NCBI GenBank assembly: GCA_030831945.1
Contig: JAURKC010000008.1
Location: 62,001 to 126,000, forward strand
Direction of reading: 5' to 3'
DNA length: 64,000 nucleotides
From: Ferruginibacter sp.
Lineage (GTDB): Bacteria; Bacteroidota; Bacteroidia; Chitinophagales; Chitinophagaceae
Notes under the pieces: generated by a model
Database searches by the model: none
The model's input: only the letters and a program-made list of their open reading frames with translations
Told to the model about the DNA's origin: nothing
Position numbers and translations under genes: made by a program
In this document: piece by piece, positions 28,917 to 37,325 of the stretch
Position numbering within the stretch: position 1 is the stretch's first letter
Layout of the letters: every line of letters begins with the position of its first letter

Positions 28917-31805
28917 ATGAAATTATTAAAACCTTTTATTTTAGTTATTAGTTTTTTCATTTTATCTATAGTTTATTTTACAGGATGTAAAACTGCCCCT
29001 TCAAAAAACACAACCGGCCTTTTTGTACCAGAAGATTTGGAAGCAACCCTTTGGGCAGAGTCTCCGATGTTATATAATCCTACCAATATGGATGTTGATT
29101 ATAAAGGAAGAGTTTGGCTTACTGAGGCGGTGAATTATAGAAATTTCAACAATGATTCTACTCGTTTTTTACATCATCCTAAGGGAGATAGGGTAGTCAT
29201 TTTAGAAGACACTGATCAAGATGGTAAAGCAGACAAGTCGACTGTATTTGTTGAAGATAAAGATTTGATTTCCCCAGTTGGTATTGCGGTAATTGGAAAT
29301 AAAGTGATTGTTTCTTGCTCTCCGAATTTAATTATTTACACAGATGAAAATGGTGATGATAAAGCAGATAAGAAGGAAATTATTTTAACAGGTTTCGGTG
29401 GAAAAGATCATGATCATTCACTTCATTCTGTTACTGCAGGTCCTGATGGTAAATGGTATTTCAATACTGGAAATGCAGGCCCCCATATGGTTACTGATAA
29501 AAGTGGTTGTACATTACGCTCTGGAAGTCTCTATACTGGTGGTTCTCCATACAATGATAAAAATGAGGGCAATCGTAGAAGTGATGATGGTAAGGTTTGG
29601 GTAGGCGGATTGGCGCTTCGTGTAAACCCTGACGGTACTGGGTTAAAAGTATTAGGTCATAATTTCAGAAACTCCTATGAAGTGGTTACTGATTCTTATG
29701 GTAATCTTTGGCAAAATGACAACGACGATCAAGTAGTCACCTGCCGTACAACTTGGTTAATGGAAGGAGGAAATGCTGGATATTTTAGTACTGATGGAAC
29801 AAGGTATTGGCAGGCAGATCAACGTCCTGGACAAAATATTTTTACTGCACATTGGCACCAGGAAGACCCAGGTGTAATGCCCGCCGGTGATCGATCTGGC
29901 GCTGGTTCTCCTACCGGTGTTGCAATTTACGAATCGGATGCATTGGGAAAAAAATACAGCGGAATGTTATTAAGTGCTGATGCAGGTAGAAATGTAATTT
30001 TTAGTTATCACCCCACAATTTCTCAATCTGGATATGATATGGGTGAACGTCAAAATTTAATTACCTCTCTCTCTCAAGATAATGAAGGATATGTATGGAA
30101 TGATACTGTTCAGAATAAGCAAAAAGATAATTGGTTTCGTCCTGCTGATGTTACAGTTGGAACAGATGGTTCTCTTTTTGTTGCTGATTGGTATGATCCA
30201 GTAGTGGGTGGCCACCAAATGAATGATAAAATTGGTTATGGTAGAATTTACAGGGTTACACCAAAAAATAAAAAATTAGTCATTCCAAAATTAGACTTCA
30301 ATAGTATTCAAGGACAATTAGAGGCATTGAAAAATCCTGCAGTAAATGTCCGCAATATTGCTTTTGAAAAACTTAAGCAACAGGGTCCGGCAGTTGTTGA
30401 ACCAGTAAAGAATTTGCTTCAAGATGAAAATCCTTATGTTAGAGCTAGAGCTATATGGTTATTAACCCAATTGGGTAAGGAAGGGAAACAAGTAGTTCAA
30501 AATATTTTAACAGATAAAGATGAGAAAATACGCGCTACCGCTTTTCGTTCTTTGAGACAGTTAAATGAAAATATATTGCCTTTAGCATTGAAACTCTCCA
30601 AAGATTCATCTGCATTTGTTCGCAGAGAGGTAGCAGTCTCACTGAGGGATTCTACTTATTCAGTTAAAAAAGAAATACTTCTTTCGATCGCTACTCAATA
30701 TAATGGCAATGATCCTTGGTATCTGGAAACGCTAGGGAGTGCGATGGAAACAAATGTAGAAACTTGGTATAATGAATTATTGTCAACTTTTTTTCCAAAT
30801 CAACCCAACTCTCCTTTGAATTGGAATAAGCAAATGGTAGATTTTGCATGGAGACTACATCCTGTAAACGCTGTAAATGATTTAGTGCAAAGAGCAAAAG
30901 ATGCTACTGTTTCAATAGAAGATAGAGCTCGAATGATTACTGCATTGGCTTTTATAAATGATAAGACTGCTGCAACTGCGATGTTGAATTTGACAAATGT
31001 TGACTTAAAAGATGTAAAAGAACAATCTTTGTATTGGCTTTCTTTTAGACAAAGTAATGATTGGTATAAATTGCTGGATTGGTCAAAAATAAATGTCAAT
31101 ACTTCGTATCAGCGAAAATTAGCATCAATGAAAATCAAATTTCAAATGATGTTTGATAATCGCCAGTCTGAACAGGGACAAAAAAGGATGGCAAAGGAAA
31201 TCGCATTGGACTCTATGGGAGGGCAGATGATCATAGGATTAATGGCGGATAAAAAATTGCCCACCGCCTTAATTCCAGTAGTAGCTGAAAATATTTTTAC
31301 TAACCCTGATTTAGCGGTAAGGATTCAAGCTGGAGAGTATTTTAAACGAAGTGGAACCGATAAAATATTTTCCGTTACGGCTATTTCAAAAATACCTGGC
31401 GATGCCTTGGCTGGGAAAACTATTTTTACAAATAATTGTAGTAGCTGTCACAAAGTTGGGTTGACAGGAAATATGATTGGCCCAGAATTGACTAATATTG
31501 GTAAAAAATTTGACAAGCTTTCTTTAATTGATGCCATTGTCAATCCAAGCGCTTCAATTGTTTTTGGATATGAACCTTGGCTATTGAATACTTTGGAAGG
31601 TGAATCTTTATATGGATTTTTGATTTCAGAAAATAAACAGACCATTGTAATTAAAGATATTAAAGGTGTTCAACATGTTATTCCGTTAGACAAAATAAGG
31701 TCTAAGAAGAAACAGAAAAAAAGTCTGATGCCTGAACCCTTAACTGCTGGTATGACTGAACAAAATTTGGCAGATATTACAGCTTTTTTAATGTCAGTCA
31801 AATAA
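28917..31805 (+). CDS. PVC-type dehydrogenase lipoprotein with HEAT repeats and cytochrome c domain
   Basis: 962 residues. The SPII signal (IVYFTGCKTAP, Cys24) makes it a lipoprotein. A six-bladed sorbosone/glucose-dehydrogenase-like beta-propeller (about residues 35-460; DLEATLWAESPMLYNPTNMDVD) is followed by HEAT-like repeats (about 470-650) and a C-terminal cytochrome c domain with NNCSSCHKVG (CxxCH at 841-845). The architecture is that of the PVC-type heme-binding proteins common in Planctomycetes and Bacteroidota. It probably oxidises a sugar or polyol in the periplasm and passes electrons to the respiratory chain. Substrate unknown; the neighbouring TIM-barrel protein may share it. Confidence 0.87.
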   Translation: MKLLKPFILVISFFILSIVYFTGCKTAPSKNTTGLFVPEDLEATLWAESPMLYNPTNMDVDYKGRVWLTEAVNYRNFNNDSTRFLHHPKGDRVVILEDTDQDGKADKSTVFVEDKDLISPVGIAVIGNKVIVSCSPNLIIYTDENGDDKADKKEIILTGFGGKDHDHSLHSVTAGPDGKWYFNTGNAGPHMVTDKSGCTLRSGSLYTGGSPYNDKNEGNRRSDDGKVWVGGLALRVNPDGTGLKVLGHNFRNSYEVVTDSYGNLWQNDNDDQVVTCRTTWLMEGGNAGYFSTDGTRYWQADQRPGQNIFTAHWHQEDPGVMPAGDRSGAGSPTGVAIYESDALGKKYSGMLLSADAGRNVIFSYHPTISQSGYDMGERQNLITSLSQDNEGYVWNDTVQNKQKDNWFRPADVTVGTDGSLFVADWYDPVVGGHQMNDKIGYGRIYRVTPKNKKLVIPKLDFNSIQGQLEALKNPAVNVRNIAFEKLKQQGPAVVEPVKNLLQDENPYVRARAIWLLTQLGKEGKQVVQNILTDKDEKIRATAFRSLRQLNENILPLALKLSKDSSAFVRREVAVSLRDSTYSVKKEILLSIATQYNGNDPWYLETLGSAMETNVETWYNELLSTFFPNQPNSPLNWNKQMVDFAWRLHPVNAVNDLVQRAKDATVSIEDRARMITALAFINDKTAATAMLNLTNVDLKDVKEQSLYWLSFRQSNDWYKLLDWSKINVNTSYQRKLASMKIKFQMMFDNRQSEQGQKRMAKEIALDSMGGQMIIGLMADKKLPTALIPVVAENIFTNPDLAVRIQAGEYFKRSGTDKIFSVTAISKIPGDALAGKTIFTNNCSSCHKVGLTGNMIGPELTNIGKKFDKLSLIDAIVNPSASIVFGYEPWLLNTLEGESLYGFLISENKQTIVIKDIKGVQHVIPLDKIRSKKKQKKSLMPEPLTAGMTEQNLADITAFLMSVK

Positions 31806-31831
31806 GTCATTAACAATAAATGACTTATTTG
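31799..31831 (+). terminator. 12-bp hairpin overlapping the stop codon of the dehydrogenase gene
   Basis: The arms 31799-31810 and 31820-31831 pair perfectly (CAAATAAGTCAT with ATGACTTATTTG) around a 9-base loop whose ends can add one more pair. The TAA of the preceding gene lies inside the left arm. There is no long T run after it, so it may be an mRNA-stabilising 3' end or attenuating structure rather than a strong intrinsic terminator. Confidence 0.5.
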
Positions 31832-31877
31832 TTTGAAAAAGAAGTTTAGAGTGTTTTAATTGAATAAAAAAATAGTA

Positions 31878-32609
31878 ATGAAAGTAGGATTATTTATACC
31901 CTGTTATATTGATCAATTTTATCCTAAGGTTGCAGTCGCAACTTTAGAACTTTTAGAGAAATTGGGTTGTGAAGTTGTGTTTCCACTCAATCAAACTTGT
32001 TGCGGTCAGCCCATGGCTAATAGTGGCTTTGCTTCATTAAGTGAAGGATGTGATAAAAATTTTGTTGCTAATTTCGGAGAGGTAGATCATATCGTATCAC
32101 CTTCTGGAAGTTGTGTGCTGCATGTGAAAGAACATTTACATGATCAAGATGAAATCAAGGCTGCTTATATTCGTAAGCATATATATGAGTTAACAGAGTT
32201 TATCGTTGATGTATTAAAAGTTGAAAATATTACTGCTAGCTTTCCTCATAAAGTAGGGATGCATATAAGTTGTCATGGTCAACGCGGTTTGAACCTCTCT
32301 TCTATGAGTGAGTTATCTGCCCCTTCTTTTTCAAAACCTGCTTATTTACTAAATATGGTGAAAGGGTTGCAGCTTAGCGAACCCAAACGCGTAGACGAAT
32401 GTTGTGGCTTTGGTGGAACATTTTGTGTTTTTGAAGAAGCAGTATCTGTGAAAATGGGTAAAGATCGTATAACTGAACATGCAGTAAATGAAGTAGAATA
32501 TATTACTGGTGGTGATGTAAGTTGTTTAATGCACTTAGAGGGCATTTTAAAGCGACAAGGAAGTAAGGTAAAGACAATTCATATAGCTGAGATTCTAAAT
32601 AGTGATTAA
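31878..32609 (+). CDS. lutA: L-lactate utilization Fe-S protein LutA (LldE)
   Basis: 243 residues from the ATG at 31878; a TTG frame from 31860 is longer but starts the protein before the conserved MKVGLFIPCYIDQFYP. Two CCG domains bind iron-sulfur or related redox centres: NQTCCGQPMANSGF (about residue 45) and ECCGFGGTFCVFE (about 175). LutA, LutB and LutC together oxidise L-lactate to pyruvate. It is first of three genes in the classic order, 27 bases before lutB. Confidence 0.93.
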   Translation: MKVGLFIPCYIDQFYPKVAVATLELLEKLGCEVVFPLNQTCCGQPMANSGFASLSEGCDKNFVANFGEVDHIVSPSGSCVLHVKEHLHDQDEIKAAYIRKHIYELTEFIVDVLKVENITASFPHKVGMHISCHGQRGLNLSSMSELSAPSFSKPAYLLNMVKGLQLSEPKRVDECCGFGGTFCVFEEAVSVKMGKDRITEHAVNEVEYITGGDVSCLMHLEGILKRQGSKVKTIHIAEILNSD

Positions 32610-32636
32610 TTGACTTGAATAGTAAAAGAAAATAAA

Positions 32637-34052
32637 ATGAACCCAAAAAATTTCAATAGACTTTTTTTTGTGCCTATTCAAGGTGCTTCGCTTAGTCATT
32701 CAGCGGCAGCAGAAATATTTAATAAAGATGAATCTAGAACTGACTGGCATGATGAAACCCTTTGGTTCGTAAGGGAGAAAAGAGATAAGGCAGTTAGACA
32801 GATAGCGGAGTGGGAGCAGTTGCGTTCGCTAGGGTCAACAATTAAAGACCATACGCTTTCAAATTTGGATAATTATTTGGCTGAATTTGAAAAGAATGCT
32901 CAGGCAAATGGAATTAAAGTTCATTGGGCTATTGATGCAGAAGAACACAATGAAATCATACTGAAAATTATTCGTGATCAAAAAGTTGAGCAGGTGGTGA
33001 AAAGTAAGTCCATGCTGACCGAAGAATGTCACTTGAATGATTATTTAGCCAAACGTGGTGTTGAGGTGGTTGATACAGACTTGGGCGAAAGAATTGTTCA
33101 GTTTAGAAATGAACCACCCAGTCATATAGTATTACCTGCAATTCATTTAAAGAAACAAGATGTAAGTGAAACATTTCACGAACACCTAGGAACTGAAAAA
33201 GGAAATAATGATCCACAATATTTGACCGAAGCTGCGCGCCAACATTTGCGCACTAAATTTATTCATTCTCAATTGGCGATTACAGGTGTAAATTTTGCCA
33301 TTGCTTCAACAGGCGGTTTTGTTGTATGTACCAATGAAGGTAATGCAGATATGGGTGCTCATGCTGCAAAAATTCATATCGCTTGTATGGGTATTGAAAA
33401 AATTATTCCTAATGCTGAGCACCTTGGTGTCTTTCTTCGATTGTTAGCAAGAAGTGCTACGGGGCAGCCGATTACTACTTATTCTAGTCATTTTCATCAA
33501 CCAAGAGTTGGTCAGCAGATGCATATTATCATTGTAGATAATGGAAGAACTAAACAATTAGGACGTCCTGATTTTAGAAGTTCTTTAAAATGTATTCGTT
33601 GTGCAGCTTGCTTTAATACTTGTCCAGTTTATCGAAGAAGTGGAGGCCATAGTTACCATACTGCAGTGGCCGGGCCGATTGGATCTATTTTAAATCCAAA
33701 TTTAGACATGAAGGCAAATGCAGATTTACCCTTTGCGTCTACTCTTTGTGGTTCTTGTAGTAATGTTTGTCCAGTTAAAATTGATATCCATGTTCAATTG
33801 TACAAATGGCGACAGGAATTGGTGTCGGAAGGTTATACAGCTACAGGTAAAAAAGTAGCTATGAAAGGAATGGCATTTGTTTTATCTCATCCTTCTATTT
33901 ATAGGGTTGCTGGAAAAATGGGACGTTGGATGATGCGTGTTTTTCCTTTTATTATCAATAATAAATCACTCAATCCATGGTATAAACAAAGAGAAATGCC
34001 TGAAGCACCTAAACAAAGTTTTAGAGATTGGTATAAAAAAAATAAACAATGA
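32637..34052 (+). CDS. lutB: L-lactate utilization Fe-S protein LutB (LldF)
   Basis: 471 residues. An N-terminal LUD (DUF162) domain contains FAIASTGGFVVCTNEGNADM; the C-terminal half has two 4Fe-4S motifs, CIRCAACFNTCPVYRR (first Cys at 319) and CGSCSNVCPVK (first Cys at 371). This is the electron-transfer subunit of the LutABC L-lactate oxidation complex. It overlaps lutC by four bases (ATGA), pointing to coupled translation. Cytoplasmic. Confidence 0.95.
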   Translation: MNPKNFNRLFFVPIQGASLSHSAAAEIFNKDESRTDWHDETLWFVREKRDKAVRQIAEWEQLRSLGSTIKDHTLSNLDNYLAEFEKNAQANGIKVHWAIDAEEHNEIILKIIRDQKVEQVVKSKSMLTEECHLNDYLAKRGVEVVDTDLGERIVQFRNEPPSHIVLPAIHLKKQDVSETFHEHLGTEKGNNDPQYLTEAARQHLRTKFIHSQLAITGVNFAIASTGGFVVCTNEGNADMGAHAAKIHIACMGIEKIIPNAEHLGVFLRLLARSATGQPITTYSSHFHQPRVGQQMHIIIVDNGRTKQLGRPDFRSSLKCIRCAACFNTCPVYRRSGGHSYHTAVAGPIGSILNPNLDMKANADLPFASTLCGSCSNVCPVKIDIHVQLYKWRQELVSEGYTATGKKVAMKGMAFVLSHPSIYRVAGKMGRWMMRVFPFIINNKSLNPWYKQREMPEAPKQSFRDWYKKNKQ

Positions 34053-34642
34053 GTTCAAGAGAAAAAATATTAGGGGCGATTTCAATTAATAAACCTGAAT
34101 TGATTGAATTACCGGTGATTGATATAAAAAGCACTAGTGTTTTAGCAGCTGATTGGGTGGAACAATTCACAAAAACCCTAGAGAGCATTGGCGGTAAGGT
34201 GATTCAGTTATCTTCCATTGATGTAATTAAAGAAGAAATTCAACAGGCGAAAATCGGAGGAGAATATATTGTAAATACATTACCAATTTTAGGTGAAGTA
34301 AACAATGAGATTAATTCAACAATGGAGGCTAGTTTATTGGAAACGGTTGATAGGGCCTATATAGAAGGCAGTATGGGGGTAGCTGAAAATGGATCAGTGT
34401 GGTTATATGAACATCAAATCAAAAATCGTTTATTGCCTTTTATTTGCCAGCATTTGGTGATTTGTTTGAATGTAAATAAAATTGTGCCTAATCTGCATGA
34501 AGCATATAAGCAAATCGACGTGGCTAAAGAAGGGTATGGAGTTTTTTTAGCCGGTCCTTCTAAAACTGCAGATATCGAACAGTCCTTAGTTATAGGTGCA
34601 CATGGCGCTAGAAGTTTATTGGTTTATTTAATTAGTGAATAA
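34049..34642 (+). CDS. lutC: L-lactate utilization protein LutC (LldG)
   Basis: 197 residues, single LUD domain. Diagnostic segments are AYIEGSMGVAENGSVWLYE (about 108-126) and GVFLAGPSKTADIEQSLVIG plus HGARSL near the C-terminus. It completes the LutABC complex. The four-base overlap with lutB supports stoichiometric production. No LutR-type regulator or lactate permease is adjacent; a permease lies at 59.3 kb. Confidence 0.94.
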   Translation: MSSREKILGAISINKPELIELPVIDIKSTSVLAADWVEQFTKTLESIGGKVIQLSSIDVIKEEIQQAKIGGEYIVNTLPILGEVNNEINSTMEASLLETVDRAYIEGSMGVAENGSVWLYEHQIKNRLLPFICQHLVICLNVNKIVPNLHEAYKQIDVAKEGYGVFLAGPSKTADIEQSLVIGAHGARSLLVYLISE

Positions 34643-34750
34643 AAGGTTGTTGACTCTGTTATTTGACCTTTCCCTATAAATTTTCAATAAAAAAATTGCT
34701 ATTTTCAAACAATTTCATACCTTAAATCAAAATTTAAAATCAACTCAATT

Positions 34751-36127
34751 ATGAAATCAAATAATCGCCGCCTTTTTATTAAAAAATCAGCGTTGGCTGG
34801 AGCTGGTGTAGTAGCAACTCAATTAGGCTTGAGTGCAAAAAGTTATAATCGCATCATTGGAGCCAATGATAGAGTAAGAGTAGGTGTAGTAGGTTTTTCT
34901 GATAGACACAGAGGTTCTCATATGCCTTGTTTTATGAATCATTATAAGGAAATGAATTTTGAGGTAGTAGCGGTATCTGATATTTGGAATAAAAGAAGAG
35001 AAGCGGGTGCTGCAATGTGGAAAGAAAAAATGCAGAACGAAGTAGTTGCTTGTAGAAATAATGAAGAGATGTATTCTAAGAAATTAGTAGATGCGGTGTT
35101 TGTAAGTACGGCTGATTTCCAACATGCTAATCATGCTTTAGAAGCTGTAAATGCAGGCTGCGATGTGTATTGCGAAAAACCTTTCGCAGAAACAATGGAT
35201 GATAATCGTAGAGCATTCAAAGGAATTAAAGCGTCTAATAAAATTGTTCAAATTGGTTCTCAAAGAAGAAGTGGATCTAATTATCATGCTGCTGAAGACT
35301 TTATCAAATCTGGTAAATTTGGAGCTATCACTATGGTGGAGTTAACATGGAATGTTAATCAGCCGATGCGTTGGCGCAGACCTGCTGATGTAGCGAAGTT
35401 GGTAGAAAAAGATACCGATTGGAAAAGATTTTTGATGAATCGACCATTTGAAACATTTGATCCTAGAAAATATTTAGAATTTAGATTGTTTTGGCCTTAT
35501 TCATCTGGATTAGCAGGTCAGTGGATGAGTCATCAAATTGATACGGTACATTGGTTTACAGGTTTACAACATCCTCGCAGTGTAGTGGCGAATGGTGGTA
35601 TTTACATGTGGAAGGATGGACGAAAGAATTGGGATACTATTAATGCAGCTTTTGATTATGGTCCAAACAATGATCCTAAAACAGGATTCCAAGTTACATT
35701 CGGATCTCGTATGCACAATGGAGATGATGCACCAACAGAAATCTACTATTCTAATGGTGGTCAATTAAATTTAGATACCAATATGGTTTCTCCAAAAGGA
35801 GGATTGTCTGATAAAAATGCGGCAGCAGCTGGTATGAGTTCTTTCTTATTGCCTGCCTCTAAACTTTCAGTGGTAGAACCTGTTGTAACTTCTGCAAATA
35901 CTGGAGGAGATAAACTAACGTCTAGCCATATTCGCAATTGGATGGAGTGTGTGCGCAGTCGTAAAACGCCTAATGCCCCGGTTGAAGCAGGTTATAGTCA
36001 TTCAATCGCTACTATCATGACCAATGCAGCTGTGCTTACTGGTCGTAAAGTAACTTTTGATGAAAAAGCACAAGAGATAATGGTGGGTGGTAAACCTTTT
36101 GAACCATTTAAAAATTATTCAATCTAG
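34751..36127 (+). CDS. Tat-exported Gfo/Idh/MocA-family oxidoreductase
   Basis: 458 residues. The signal MKSNNRRLFIKKSALAGAGVVATQL has twin arginines, and the mature part opens with the NAD(P) motif VRVGVVGFSDRHRGS, less glycine-rich than usual. The EKP motif is in CDVYCEKPFAETMDDN; GLAGQWMSHQIDTVHWFTG provides the usual Asp/His pair. Such exported family members include periplasmic sugar oxidoreductases that use tightly bound cofactor. It is followed 18 bases later by a DUF6807 gene, a pairing I recall from Bacteroidota. Substrate unknown. Confidence 0.85.
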   Translation: MKSNNRRLFIKKSALAGAGVVATQLGLSAKSYNRIIGANDRVRVGVVGFSDRHRGSHMPCFMNHYKEMNFEVVAVSDIWNKRREAGAAMWKEKMQNEVVACRNNEEMYSKKLVDAVFVSTADFQHANHALEAVNAGCDVYCEKPFAETMDDNRRAFKGIKASNKIVQIGSQRRSGSNYHAAEDFIKSGKFGAITMVELTWNVNQPMRWRRPADVAKLVEKDTDWKRFLMNRPFETFDPRKYLEFRLFWPYSSGLAGQWMSHQIDTVHWFTGLQHPRSVVANGGIYMWKDGRKNWDTINAAFDYGPNNDPKTGFQVTFGSRMHNGDDAPTEIYYSNGGQLNLDTNMVSPKGGLSDKNAAAAGMSSFLLPASKLSVVEPVVTSANTGGDKLTSSHIRNWMECVRSRKTPNAPVEAGYSHSIATIMTNAAVLTGRKVTFDEKAQEIMVGGKPFEPFKNYSI

Positions 36128-36145
36128 ACCAGTAAATAAAAAACG

Positions 36146-37186
36146 ATGCGATTTATTAAAAGTATTTTCTTGTGCGGCAGTATGTTTTTATTCGTTTCAA
36201 ATGCATTCTCCCAGCAACCGGTGAAGTTTGTTCAAAAAGAAAATGAAAAAAAGGTAGAGGTAATGGTAGGCGGTCAATTTTTCACTGCTTACCTCTACGA
36301 TTCCAAGATTGATAAACCAGTATTGTTTCCTATCCAAACCGCTTCTGGAATTACCGTTACTCGTGGTTTTCCATTAGCTCCTAGAGCTAATGAAAGAACA
36401 GATCATCCCCATCATATCGGTATGTGGTTGAATTATGGTGACGTAAATGGATTGGATTTTTGGAATAATTCTGATGCTATTCCCGCAGTGGATAAACCAA
36501 AGTATGGTAGTATCCGTCATCAAAAAATTGTGAGTGTAAAAGAAGGTTTGAAAAAAGGCGATCTCATAGTAACTTCTAATTGGGTAGATATTTCTGGTAA
36601 AATTTTATTGAAGGAATCAACCACTTTAACTTTTAGCGGTGATGAAAATAGCCGGACTATTGATAGAACCACTACCTTAACTGCTCAGGAGGGAAAAGTT
36701 AGCTTTAAAGACAATAAGGAAGGATTTATGGGAGTTCGGGTTGCTAGGGAATTAGAAATACCTACTCAAAAACCAGAGATTTTTACGGATGCTAACGGTG
36801 TTGCAACTAAAGTAGCTGTATTGGATAATGAAGGAGTCAATGGTACTTTTCTTTCTAGTAAAGGCATTACAGGAAATGAGGTATGGGGTACCAGAGGAAA
36901 CTGGTGTATGATGTACGGTAAAAAGAATGCAGAATTAGTTTCGATCACTATTATTGATCATCCTAAAAACCCTGGATACCCTACCTACTGGCATGCTCGT
37001 GGTTATGGGTTGTTTGCCGCTAATTCACTTGGACAAGAACCATTAAGTGGGGGAAAAGAAAAATTGAATTTTGCATTAGAAGCTGGCAAGTCGATCACTT
37101 TTAAATATAGAGTAATCGTATCTAATGGTAAAACGCCTACAGCTGAATCTTTGGATAAAGCAGCAGAATCTTTTGCTAAAAAATAA
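36146..37186 (+). CDS. exported DUF6807 (PmoA-like) family protein
   Basis: 346 residues with a signal peptide (cleavage near NAFSQ). The family core is plain: LFPIQTASGITVTRGFPL, RTDHPHHIGMWLNYGDVNGLDFWNNS and GFMGVRVARELEIPT, then HPKNPGYPTYWHARGYGLFAANSLG. These proteins are labelled PmoA only through an old database name; no methane oxidation is implied. The clustered histidines (DHPHHIG) look like a metal or catalytic site. It pairs with the upstream oxidoreductase and ends before the terminator at 37250-37288. Function unknown; a sugar-related role is inferred. Confidence 0.78.
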   Translation: MRFIKSIFLCGSMFLFVSNAFSQQPVKFVQKENEKKVEVMVGGQFFTAYLYDSKIDKPVLFPIQTASGITVTRGFPLAPRANERTDHPHHIGMWLNYGDVNGLDFWNNSDAIPAVDKPKYGSIRHQKIVSVKEGLKKGDLIVTSNWVDISGKILLKESTTLTFSGDENSRTIDRTTTLTAQEGKVSFKDNKEGFMGVRVARELEIPTQKPEIFTDANGVATKVAVLDNEGVNGTFLSSKGITGNEVWGTRGNWCMMYGKKNAELVSITIIDHPKNPGYPTYWHARGYGLFAANSLGQEPLSGGKEKLNFALEAGKSITFKYRVIVSNGKTPTAESLDKAAESFAKK

Positions 37187-37249
37187 TGCAATCATTTGGA
37201 GGTCTTATTGTATTCTTAATCTAATTTCCAATAATTCATTTGATAGTGT

Positions 37250-37288
37250 AACGCAATTGCCCCCTTTGACTAAGGGGGCAATTGCGTT
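37250..37288 (+). terminator. 17-bp perfect hairpin between convergent genes
   Basis: Arms 37250-37266 and 37272-37288 pair perfectly over 17 bases, including a five C/five G core, around a TGACT loop. It lies between the ends of the DUF6807 gene (plus) and the aldehyde dehydrogenase gene (minus). It is the most stable hairpin I found; only a short T run follows on the plus strand. Confidence 0.8.
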
Positions 37289-37325
37289 TGAAGTAGTAAT
37301 TTATTTTCGATTATTTAAAATAGAC

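Noticed and set aside
36146..37186. Methane oxygenase subunit PmoA
   Set aside because: The database name is misleading: this is a soluble exported DUF6807 protein, with none of the membrane segments of particulate methane monooxygenase.
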